Source: Paracoccaceae bacterium (GTDB taxonomy: Bacteria > Pseudomonadota > Alphaproteobacteria > Rhodobacterales > Rhodobacteraceae). From it: DNA of 5,574 nucleotides. The stretch lies in NCBI GenBank assembly GCA_003561595.1, contig PWWF01000036.1, positions 1 to 5,574 of the forward strand. Reading direction: 5' to 3'. Each line of letters opens with the position of its first letter. The first letter of the stretch is position 1. A program made the position numbers and the translations under genes. The notes below the pieces were generated by a model. The model searched no databases and was not told where the DNA came from. It saw only the letters and a list, made by a program, of their open reading frames with translations. This document shows positions 1 to 5,528 of this stretch, one piece after another.

Positions 1-582
1 AACACCGCCCCGCGCGAAGCTCAGAACTGGGGTTTCCTCGAAGGGCTGGAAATGTTCCGCGACGGGCGTCTGGCAACATCGACCATGTGGCCGCAAGGTC
101 TGGGCACGGTCGAGGATCCCTCGGGCAACGCGGCTGGCAATGTCGGCTACGCCCCCCTGCCGCTATGGGAGGACAATGTCGCCGGGCTGACGCAAGGCAC
201 GCCCTTCCTTGGCGGTGGCGGTGTGATGGTCTTCGACACGCCAATGGCCGAAGAGGCGTTCCGCTTCCTGCACTGGATGCTGCATGAAAACGCCGTGGAC
301 TGGGCCCGCGAGTCGCAGCAATTCTCGACCGCAGCCCATTTCGAGAGCGAGGAGTTGCGCAGCGCGCAGCCCTATTACGACGCCTTCCTGCCCGCCTATG
401 AGCAGGTGCTTGAATCGGTCTTCATCCGGCAGAGCATTCCGGAATGGGGCGCTGTGATGTGGAACGGCACGACCGATTTCATCACCGATATCTACTCGGG
501 TGACCTGACACCGCAGCAGGCGCAGGACCGCTGGGTGCGCGACATGACCAGCGCATTCCGCCGCGCGGGCTATATCGAGTAA
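1..582 (+). CDS. ABC transporter sugar-type extracellular solute-binding protein, C-terminal part (5' end outside window)
   Basis: The frame is open from the first base and ends at TAA 580-582, giving 193 residues of a protein normally about 400-450 long, so the signal peptide and N-lobe lie outside the window. The visible part has the texture of the C-terminal half of the SBP_bac_1 (CUT1) family: a glycine-rich stretch (GGGGVMVF) followed by a helix of the type 'EEAFRFLHWML', then a YYDAF...YEQVLE segment, a W-G-A-VMW patch, and a terminal helix with TPQQAQDRW ending in GYIE. Such proteins capture a sugar or polyol in the periplasm and deliver it to the two permeases encoded just downstream on the same strand. 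The ligand cannot be read from this fragment. The family call is fairly sure; it rests on the domain flavour and on the adjacent MalF/MalG-type permeases. Confidence 0.88.
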   Translation, partial: NTAPREAQNWGFLEGLEMFRDGRLATSTMWPQGLGTVEDPSGNAAGNVGYAPLPLWEDNVAGLTQGTPFLGGGGVMVFDTPMAEEAFRFLHWMLHENAVDWARESQQFSTAAHFESEELRSAQPYYDAFLPAYEQVLESVFIRQSIPEWGAVMWNGTTDFITDIYSGDLTPQQAQDRWVRDMTSAFRRAGYIE

Positions 583-598
583 GCGCTGAACATGAGAC

Positions 599-627
599 CG
601 GCCCGGGCGGCACTGCTGCCCGGGCCG
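599..627 (+). promoter_or_regulatory. Strong intercistronic GC hairpin between binding-protein and permease genes
   Basis: The arms 599-611 and 615-627 pair over 13 bp (12 Watson-Crick and one G-U) around a 3-base loop ACT. The stem starts 17 bases after the solute-binding-protein stop and ends 19 bases before the first permease start. No T-run follows (the next bases are TGGCGGAAA), so it is unlikely to be a simple full terminator. Placed between a binding-protein gene and its permease genes, such a stem is known in other transporters (malE-malF is the classic case) to protect the upstream mRNA from 3' decay, or to cause partial termination, so that binding protein is made in excess over permease. 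That role here is inferred. Confidence 0.7.
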
Positions 628-646
628 TGGCGGAAAGGGGCATCGC

Positions 647-1534
647 ATGGCAAGCAGGCGAGAGAAATTCACCCGAGGCTGGTGGTTCATCCTGCCCGGC
701 ATCACCCTTATGGTGCTGATCGTGGGCGCGCCGCTGGCCATGGGCTTCTATTACAGCCTGCATGATGTGTTCCTGTATTCCTTCCGCAATCAGGTCTTCG
801 TAGGGCTGGAAAATTACCGCCGCGTTCTGGAAGATCCGCTCTATATCAACGCGCTGCGCATCACGACGATCTTCACCATCGGCTGTCTGGTCTTCGCCGT
901 GGGGTTGGGGATCCTGATCGCCTTTCTGCTGAACGCGCGGCAGGTGAAGTTCCGGTCCATGTGGCTTGCGCTGTTCCTGATCCCTTTCGTGATGACCCCC
1001 GTGGTAGGCGGCATCGCGTGGCGCTTCTTTATCTGGCAACAGGAATTCGGCGTCGTCAATCAGGTGATATCGCTCTTCGGCGGGGACATGCGCTATTGGC
1101 TGCTGGACCGTGAAACGGCCCTTCTGGCCACGATCATCACCAATTCCTGGCATCTGACGCCGCTTTCGGTGCTGGTCTTCTATGCCGCGCTGACCACGAT
1201 CCCGGATGAGTTGCACGAGGCCGGGCGCGTCGATGGCGCGGGGCCGTTTCAGGCGCTGTGGTATATCGTGCTGCCGATGCTGCGCCCGCATATCCTGTTC
1301 GTGTCGATCATCATTATCACTTCGGCCTTCCGCGAGTTCGACATGATCTGGGCGCTGACCGGGGGCGGGCCGGGGCGATCGACCACCGTGCTGTCGATCT
1401 TTGCCTATAACCGCGGCATCGCCAATCAGGACATGGGCATGGCCAATACAATCGCCTTCACCATGTTCGTCATCATGGCGACGGTCGCCTGGCTTTACAT
1501 CACGGTCTATCGCCGCCGGTTCCAGGAGCATTGA
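647..1534 (+). CDS. CUT1-family sugar ABC transporter permease (MalF/UgpA-like)
   Basis: This is an inner-membrane subunit of 295 residues, the usual length for short MalF-type permeases. Hydrophobic segments are visible at about residues 12-34, 73-96, 104-127, 157-180, 213-230 and 264-287, which gives the usual six helices. The cytoplasmic EAA loop that docks onto the ATPase is clear at about 191-214 (E-A-G-x3-D-G-A ... V-L-P). The family's TGGGPGRSTTVLS signature is at 238-250. The ATG at 647 follows an AAAGGGG ribosome-binding site at 634-640 with 6 bases of spacing. The gene lies 64 nt after the solute-binding-protein gene and 2 nt before the next permease. The substrate is presumably a carbohydrate or polyol and cannot be read from the sequence. 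Confidence 0.93.
   Translation: MASRREKFTRGWWFILPGITLMVLIVGAPLAMGFYYSLHDVFLYSFRNQVFVGLENYRRVLEDPLYINALRITTIFTIGCLVFAVGLGILIAFLLNARQVKFRSMWLALFLIPFVMTPVVGGIAWRFFIWQQEFGVVNQVISLFGGDMRYWLLDRETALLATIITNSWHLTPLSVLVFYAALTTIPDELHEAGRVDGAGPFQALWYIVLPMLRPHILFVSIIIITSAFREFDMIWALTGGGPGRSTTVLSIFAYNRGIANQDMGMANTIAFTMFVIMATVAWLYITVYRRRFQEH
1524..1528 (+). promoter_or_regulatory. Ribosome-binding site that sets the start of the second permease
   Basis: AGGAG lies inside the last codons of the first permease gene, 8 bases before the ATG at 1537. It sits only 2 bases from an in-frame TTG at 1531, so the ATG is the better start. The layout suggests translational coupling of the two permeases. Confidence 0.65.
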
Positions 1535-1536
1535 GC

Positions 1537-2379
1537 ATGACGCCACGCACGCGCAAACGCCTGAACGTCTGGGTTGTCCACGCGCTGCTGGGCATCTGGG
1601 TGATTATCTGCCTGCTGCCCCCGGTCATGCTGGTGGCTGCCAGCCTGAACCGGACCGCGCTGTTTCGTACGCCGCTGGACCTGCTGACCTTTCGCGACTT
1701 TTCGCTGGAGAATTTTCAGGTGGCCTTCACGCGTGGCGATTTCTGGTTCTTCTTCACCAATTCGGTGATCATTTCGTCAGCGGCGGTGGTCATCACCCTC
1801 GTCGTCTGTGTCCCGCTGGCCTATGGGCTGACCAAAATCTCGGGGCGCACACGGCAGGCAGTGTCCTTCGGCGTGCTGGCGATGCGGTTCATTCCCTATG
1901 TGGTGCTGGCGCTGCCGCTGTTCCTGATCTTCGTCAATCTGGGCCTCTCGGGCTCGCGCTTCGGGCTGCTGCTGGCGCATCTGTCGATCCATATTCCCTT
2001 TGCGACCTGGATGCTCGTGGGCTTCTTCGACACCGTGCCGCATGAGCTGGAAGAGGCCGGGATCGTGGACGGGTGCAGCCCGTGGAACCTGTTCTGGGAC
2101 GTGTCGCTGCCGGTGGTGCGTTCGGGCGTGATCGCACTGGCGATTCTGGTCTTCATCATCTCGTGGAACGAATACCTGTTCGCGCTGTTTCTGGCCGGGA
2201 ATGACGCGCAGCCGCTGACGGTCGGGATCACCCGCTTCCTCGGCGGCACCGAGGCGGGCGCGGAATACGGCATCATCGCGGCCTATGCGGTGCTGGTGAT
2301 CGCGCCGGTGATTCTGTTCGCGCTGTTTGCCAACCGCTATATCGTCAGCGGCATGACGGCAGGGGCCGTGAAAGGGTAG
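1537..2379 (+). CDS. CUT1-family sugar ABC transporter permease (MalG/UgpE-like)
   Basis: This is the second membrane subunit, 280 residues from the ATG at 1537, which is of normal length for MalG-type permeases. Hydrophobic segments occur at about 12-35, 71-97, 110-134, 142-162, 197-218 and 245-266. The EAA loop is at about 173-196 (E-A-G-x-V-D-G-C ... S-L-P). The protein ends in a typical MalG tail, N-R-Y-I-V-S-G-M-T-A-G-A-V-K-G. It would pair with the preceding permease to form the channel. An ATP-hydrolysing subunit is required but is not encoded downstream, because the next gene is on the opposite strand; it must lie upstream of the window or elsewhere. An in-frame TTG six bases upstream is a weaker alternative start. 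Confidence 0.93.
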   Translation: MTPRTRKRLNVWVVHALLGIWVIICLLPPVMLVAASLNRTALFRTPLDLLTFRDFSLENFQVAFTRGDFWFFFTNSVIISSAAVVITLVVCVPLAYGLTKISGRTRQAVSFGVLAMRFIPYVVLALPLFLIFVNLGLSGSRFGLLLAHLSIHIPFATWMLVGFFDTVPHELEEAGIVDGCSPWNLFWDVSLPVVRSGVIALAILVFIISWNEYLFALFLAGNDAQPLTVGITRFLGGTEAGAEYGIIAAYAVLVIAPVILFALFANRYIVSGMTAGAVKG

Positions 2380-2392
2380 CGCCCGCTGCGCT
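2378..2392. terminator. Small hairpin between convergent operons, possible weak bidirectional terminator
   Basis: AGCGC (2378-2382) and GCGCT (2388-2392) form a 5-bp stem with a 5-base loop, spanning both stop codons. There is no T-run on either side, so a classical intrinsic terminator is not supported. It is listed because these are the only bases between the two convergent blocks. Confidence 0.2.
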
Positions 2393-3600
2393 CAGGCCGC
2401 TTGGTGCGCGATGCCCATGACCTCGACAAAGGGGACCATCGCCGCGCCCCGGGCGCTGGCCAGCGGCCCGGCGGTTCCTGTCAGCAGTTGCGGATGCACA
2501 AGCATCCGGTCGGATACCGGGCGCAGATTGCCCTTGACCCCGCTGATCAGTGCCTGAAGATGCGGCTTTGATAGTGGGGCATCGAGGATGACCGCCTCGA
2601 CTTCGATGATGGATGCAATCCCCTGCACGGCCTGCGCCAAAGCCTGCGCCGCATCGCGCAGCCAGTCCTCGACCGCCGCCGCACAGCCTTCGGGCAACTG
2701 GCTGAGATCCAGTGTGTCGTCGATCCTGAACCCGCAATGGCGCAGATGGTCGCGCAGCACATAGAGTGAAGCGCGCCGGAACAGGAATTCGCGCCCATCT
2801 CCAGCAGAGCGCACCGACGGCAGGCGCGAACTCGCGACCGGAAACGCCCCCAGCGTCGCAGCCAGCCCCTGCGGCCCGCGCACCAGAGCGCCATCCAGCA
2901 CCAACCCGCCGCCGATGAAGGTTCCGATATGGATATAGAAGAAACTCCGCAGCGTCGCGCCCTGACCCCATTCCATCTCGGCCAGGGCTGCGGCATTGAT
3001 GTCATTCTCCTCGAAGACAGGTTTCGCGGCGAGGCGCGGGAACAGGGCCTTGCGGTCTATCGCTGCCCATTCCTCGGCGATTTCCAGAGGGTAGCCCAGA
3101 TCCTCGGCCGCATAGTCAAAGACCATCGGGCTGCTGATCCCCGTGCCCACCAACCGGTCTTCCAGCACTGGCGTTCGTGCGTGCCAGTCGGCCAGCACCC
3201 CGTCAACAAACGCCCTAACGGCGCCGGGTTCCGGGTAGCGATGGGCGCGCTCTGCATCCTGCAGCACATCGCCCGACATGTTGAGCAACACGATCGATGT
3301 CGCGCGCCGCCCGATATGGATGCCGATGCTGAAAGCGGCCTCCCTGCGCAGGCCATAAAGGATCGAGGGCGAGCCGACACCGCCGACATGCCGGGACTTC
3401 TCTTCAAGATGGCCGGATTCGACCAGATCCTGCACGATTGCGCTGACAGCCGGGGGGGACAGCCCGGTCAGTCGGGCGATCTCGGCGCGGGAAACGGCCT
3501 TGTTGTGCCGCACGATGTTGAACAGGGTCCGCCGGTTCTGCACCCGTATCTGCGGCGCGTTCTGTGCGCGAAGCCCGTCTGCTGTTGCCATTGTCGTCAC
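2392..3600 (-). CDS. ROK-family transcriptional regulator (NagC/Mlc/XylR type)
   Basis: A 402-residue protein, the usual length for ROK repressors. An N-terminal winged helix-turn-helix of MarR-like type lies at about 22-68 (RTLFNIVRHNKAVSRAEIA, then LTGLSPPAVSAIVQDL). The sugar-kinase-like ROK fold follows, with phosphate-loop-like SIGIHIG at 91-97, E-N-D-I-N-A-A-A-L-A-E at 198-208 containing the acidic residue D200 that aligns with the catalytic Asp of ROK kinases, and IGTFIGGGLVLDG at 225-237. Two family hallmarks are altered: the usual G-E-I-G-H is A-T-L-G-A at 248-252, and the following zinc cluster C-x-C-G-x2-G-C has no cysteines (259-271). It therefore looks like a sensor, not an enzyme. 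The GTG at 3600 has AAGG 7 bases upstream; the ATG at 3591 with GGTGA 5 bases upstream is an equally usable start, giving 399 residues. It probably represses one or both flanking operons. Confidence 0.92.
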   Translation of the reverse strand: MTTMATADGLRAQNAPQIRVQNRRTLFNIVRHNKAVSRAEIARLTGLSPPAVSAIVQDLVESGHLEEKSRHVGGVGSPSILYGLRREAAFSIGIHIGRRATSIVLLNMSGDVLQDAERAHRYPEPGAVRAFVDGVLADWHARTPVLEDRLVGTGISSPMVFDYAAEDLGYPLEIAEEWAAIDRKALFPRLAAKPVFEENDINAAALAEMEWGQGATLRSFFYIHIGTFIGGGLVLDGALVRGPQGLAATLGAFPVASSRLPSVRSAGDGREFLFRRASLYVLRDHLRHCGFRIDDTLDLSQLPEGCAAAVEDWLRDAAQALAQAVQGIASIIEVEAVILDAPLSKPHLQALISGVKGNLRPVSDRMLVHPQLLTGTAGPLASARGAAMVPFVEVMGIAHQAA

Positions 3601-3624
3601 CGTCCCACCTTGCCGTGCATCGCG

Positions 3625-3653
3625 AGCCTAGGCGCTGACCTTGCGGCTGACAA
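3625..3653 (-). promoter_or_regulatory. Possible promoter and palindromic operator for the ROK gene
   Basis: In the 70-base gap before the ROK gene, TTGTCA (3648-3653, read on the - strand) is followed after 17 bases by TAGGCT (3625-3630). The second box overlaps an 8-bp perfect palindrome, GCCTAGGC (3626-3633). The -35 match is good and the -10 match is poor (3 of 6). A palindrome on the -10 box would suit autorepression. This is weak evidence; the gene may instead be read through from the upstream oxygenase operon. Confidence 0.25.
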
Positions 3654-3670
3654 CGACAATGCGGGCAGGG

Positions 3671-4003
3671 TCACACCACGTCGTGCGGCAGGTGAATGTA
3701 GATGCCGCCATCCTCGATCGTCAGTTCATAGGTCTGCAGGTCGATACAGGCAGGCGCGCGCAGGGCCTTGCCAGTGCAGATATCGAACAGGCCGTTATGG
3801 CGCGGGCATTCGATCAGATGCCCGTCCAGCAACCCGTCAGCAAGCGAGACCTGTTCATGGCTGCATAACCCGTCAGTGGCGAAGAAGGCGTCATCCTCGG
3901 TCCGGTAGATCGCATAAAGCCTGCCACCATGTTCGAAGGCATGAATGTCATCCAGTTCGATATCAGATGTCGCGCAGACAAAGTGCTTTTCGGTTGCCGT
4001 CAT
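3671..4003 (-). CDS. mocE: Rieske-type [2Fe-2S] ferredoxin, MocE-like
   Basis: A small soluble electron carrier of 110 residues, normal for stand-alone Rieske ferredoxins. The cluster ligands are complete: C47-x-H49 in GLCSHEQ and C66-x2-H69 in ECPRHNG, 16 residues apart, with the GLFD and TG...AP...Y-x-L pattern after it. The overall pattern (HGGRLYAIYR, then FFATDGLC) matches what I know of the MocE family of ferredoxins from rhizopine catabolism. It lies 17 nt downstream of the membrane oxygenase on the same strand, so it most likely passes electrons to that enzyme. The ATG at 4003 is chosen because GGAGG (4009-4013) sits 5 bases before it; an in-frame GTG at 4015 overlaps that site and has no ribosome-binding site of its own. 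No reductase is encoded nearby. The symbol marks the family, not a proven rhizopine role. Confidence 0.9.
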   Translation of the reverse strand: MTATEKHFVCATSDIELDDIHAFEHGGRLYAIYRTEDDAFFATDGLCSHEQVSLADGLLDGHLIECPRHNGLFDICTGKALRAPACIDLQTYELTIEDGGIYIHLPHDVV

Positions 4004-4008
4004 TGGGG

Positions 4009-4013
4009 CCTCC
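4009..4013 (-). promoter_or_regulatory. Ribosome-binding site that sets the ferredoxin start
   Basis: GGAGG on the - strand, 5 bases before the ATG at 4003. It lies in the 17-base gap after the oxygenase stop codon, and decides for the ATG over the GTG at 4015. Confidence 0.75.
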
Positions 4014-4020
4014 ACAGGGT

Positions 4021-5139
4021 TCAGGCAGGCTGCGTTGTGTCATCACGCTGTGGCAGCGGGCGGATGACGCGATAGTTCGGGTCGCGCAACTGTCGGGCCA
4101 GCGTTGGGATGATCTCGCGATAGGTGGCCCAGAGGTTCGGGTATGCAGGCGGACAATCGTCCTTGATCAACGCGTGCAGGGCGGGAAGGTTGTAGTAGGG
4201 AACCAACGGATACATGTGATGTTCGACATGGTAATTCATGTTCCAGTAGATGAACCGCCCGACCGGATTGAGGTAGAAGGTGCGGCTGTCCAGACGATGG
4301 TCGAATACGTCATCCATCAGCCCGGCATGCTGCGGCAGGGCGACCAGCTGGATGAACCACACGCCGTAGATGCGGGGTAACCCGACATAGAGCAGCGGCA
4401 GGATCGACTGCGTGTAGAAACACAGCCCGATCACCCCCGCATAAATCGCACACCAGATCAGCGCCACCCGCTGAACCTTGGGTTGTTCGGTCAGCGGGAT
4501 ATATTCCTGTTCTTCCGCGTCCAGCCGCCCCGACGCGTGGCGCAGCATCGTCCGGATCGAAGCGGGAAACTCCTGCAGGCCGAAGAAGGCCGCGATCTGG
4601 CGCAGGATGTCGGGCGGCCGGAAACTCGTGATCTCCGGATCAAGCCCGATGACATAGGTATCCGTATGATGCCGCGCATGGCTCCAGCGAGAGACGACGG
4701 GATTGCGCATCGCGAAGAAGGACGCGACCTGGAACAGGACATCGTTCATCCAGCGCGTCTTGAACGGTGTGCCATGCGAGCATTCATGCCAGCGTGCCTC
4801 TCCGGCCGAGGCATAGAGCACGCCATAGGCAGCAAAGAATACCGCTGCAATCAGCGGTGTCTGGATGAAGGCATAGGCAAGTACCCCGGTCGCCACCAGC
4901 AGCCCGAGCCACAGCGCTGTGTCCCGAAGCGCGGGACCATCACGCCGCTTGACAAGTTTCTTCATCTCCGACCGCGGCACGGGTGACTGATACCAATGCG
5001 CGCCATGCATCCCCAATTCATGCGCTTCGCGCGCACGCGGGCCGGTCAGCGCATAATCCTCGACACTCAGTGGCCCCTCGACCTGCCTGAGCAGCGTGGC
5101 CGGAATTTTCCTTGCGGTGCTTGACAAGCTTTCAGACAC
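4021..5139 (-). CDS. mocD: Membrane di-iron oxygenase of the fatty-acid-desaturase superfamily, MocD (rhizopine oxygenase)-like
   Basis: A 372-residue integral membrane protein with the three histidine boxes that bind two irons: H118-E-C-S-H122, H154-A-R-H-H158 and H304-V-E-H-H308. There is a further conserved-looking PQH271AG and an asparagine before the third box (N-Y-H-V-E-H-H). Hydrophobic stretches lie at about 74-92, 96-114, 225-245 and 247-268. Such enzymes use O2 and electrons from a ferredoxin to desaturate or hydroxylate; a fitting ferredoxin follows 17 nt downstream. The arrangement and sequence pattern (WHECSHGTPF; HARHHTDTYVIGLDPEI) recall MocD, an oxygenase needed for breakdown of 3-O-methyl-scyllo-inosamine in rhizobia. 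Alternatives are acyl-chain desaturase or another hydroxylase. The start is GTG at 5139, with GGAGG (5148-5152) 8 bases upstream; the next methionine, M44, is too far in. The superfamily is very sure, the substrate is not known. Confidence 0.9.
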   Translation of the reverse strand: MSESLSSTARKIPATLLRQVEGPLSVEDYALTGPRAREAHELGMHGAHWYQSPVPRSEMKKLVKRRDGPALRDTALWLGLLVATGVLAYAFIQTPLIAAVFFAAYGVLYASAGEARWHECSHGTPFKTRWMNDVLFQVASFFAMRNPVVSRWSHARHHTDTYVIGLDPEITSFRPPDILRQIAAFFGLQEFPASIRTMLRHASGRLDAEEQEYIPLTEQPKVQRVALIWCAIYAGVIGLCFYTQSILPLLYVGLPRIYGVWFIQLVALPQHAGLMDDVFDHRLDSRTFYLNPVGRFIYWNMNYHVEHHMYPLVPYYNLPALHALIKDDCPPAYPNLWATYREIIPTLARQLRDPNYRVIRPLPQRDDTTQPA

Positions 5140-5147
5140 GAGCGCCC

Positions 5148-5152
5148 CCTCC
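5148..5152 (-). promoter_or_regulatory. Ribosome-binding site that supports the GTG start of the mocD-like gene
   Basis: GGAGG within a longer run GGGGAGGGG on the - strand, 8 bases before the GTG at 5139. No ATG lies near, so this settles the rare start codon. Confidence 0.7.
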
Positions 5153-5170
5153 CCTATTGGTTAGATAACT

Positions 5171-5199
5171 TAATTAATAAATATGGCAGCCAGCGTCAA
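5171..5199 (-). promoter_or_regulatory. Likely promoter of the mocD-mocE-(rok) operon
   Basis: On the - strand, TTGACG (5194-5199) matches the -35 consensus in 5 of 6 bases, as is common in alphaproteobacteria. It is followed by an AT-only tract (5170-5184) that is the most AT-rich patch in the window. A 17-base spacer puts TAATTA (5171-5176) at -10; TATTAA (5174-5179) is a better box but only 14 bases away. The perfect palindrome TTAATTAA (5170-5177) covers the -10. The start of transcription would fall near 5164, leaving a leader of about 25 bases with the ribosome-binding site. Confidence 0.45.
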
Positions 5200-5220
5200 C
5201 TCCGAGTACACCGTTGATGC
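5193..5220. promoter_or_regulatory. Interrupted inverted repeat overlapping the -35 box, candidate operator
   Basis: GCGTCAAC (5193-5200) and GTTGATGC (5213-5220) form an inverted repeat with 7 of 8 positions paired by complementarity and a 12-base spacer. The half-site centres are 20 bp apart, about two helical turns, as expected for a dimeric regulator. The left half-site contains the TTGACG -35 box, so a bound protein would block or contact polymerase. Whether the ROK protein or another regulator binds it cannot be told. Confidence 0.35.
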
Positions 5221-5246
5221 GACACCTCTGACCTTCTGTTATGGGC

Positions 5247-5265
5247 CGGCATGTCGACCATGCCG
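5247..5265. repeat. Perfect 7-bp inverted repeat, possible upstream operator
   Basis: CGGCATG (5247-5253) and CATGCCG (5259-5265) pair perfectly around TCGAC. The half-site centres are 12 bp apart, close to one helical turn. No T-run follows on either strand, so it is not a clear terminator. It lies about 50 bp upstream of the proposed -35 box of the mocD-like gene. Confidence 0.35.
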
Positions 5266-5334
5266 AACACGACAGGCCACTTCGCAAACTCTGCTATTTT
5301 CCAACTTCGGCAGTTAAGCGCTGGGGAACCGAAC

Positions 5335-5386
5335 GACCGCTTTGGCGAAACTTATGTGAAGGACCGACCGGCAGCTTTGGTGAAGG
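5335..5386 (+). repeat. Imperfect 17-base direct repeat, 35 bases apart
   Basis: The units 5335-5351 and 5370-5386 agree at 12 of 17 positions around a shared core GCTTTGG-Y-GAA. The 35-base offset is not a multiple of three, so it is not a protein repeat in one frame. The function is unknown. Confidence 0.35.
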
Positions 5387-5504
5387 TTTTCTGATGCGGG
5401 TCGCGGCGGAACGCTGCGCGCTGGTGCGACAACGACCCGCGTTGGAAAACCTCCCAAGGAGGAAGCCGCGGGGGTCTTGGATCAACCTATGGGGAAAGTG
5501 TGCA

Positions 5505-5528
5505 GACGGTTGCGGCGACGGCTGCGTC
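5505..5528 (+). repeat. Tandem 12-base imperfect repeat
   Basis: GACGGTTGCGGC is followed directly by GACGGCTGCGTC, with 10 of 12 positions identical. In the open + frame this would read D-G-C-G-D-G-C-V. It is short enough to be chance in GC-rich DNA. Confidence 0.3.

Noticed and set aside
599..627. Hairpin as an intrinsic transcription terminator ending the binding-protein transcript
   Set aside because: No T-run follows the stem, and the permease genes continue 19 bases later with their own ribosome-binding site; partial termination or mRNA protection fits better.
482..1546. 354-codon open frame on the - strand
   Set aside because: It is antisense to the first permease and the end of the binding protein. 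The product is low-complexity in D, R, H and Q, typical of the mirror of a hydrophobic gene.
1401..2045. 214-codon + frame overlapping both permeases
   Set aside because: It is out of frame with two well-supported permeases, and no motif or ribosome-binding site was found.
2929..4380. 483-codon open frame on the + strand
   Set aside because: It lies antisense across the ROK, ferredoxin and oxygenase genes, all of which have clear motifs. Its product is rich in arginine, histidine and glutamine with no recognisable domain; it is a GC-rich shadow frame.
4483..4986. 167-codon + frame opposite the oxygenase gene
   Set aside because: It is antisense to the histidine-box region of the oxygenase, and no family features are seen.
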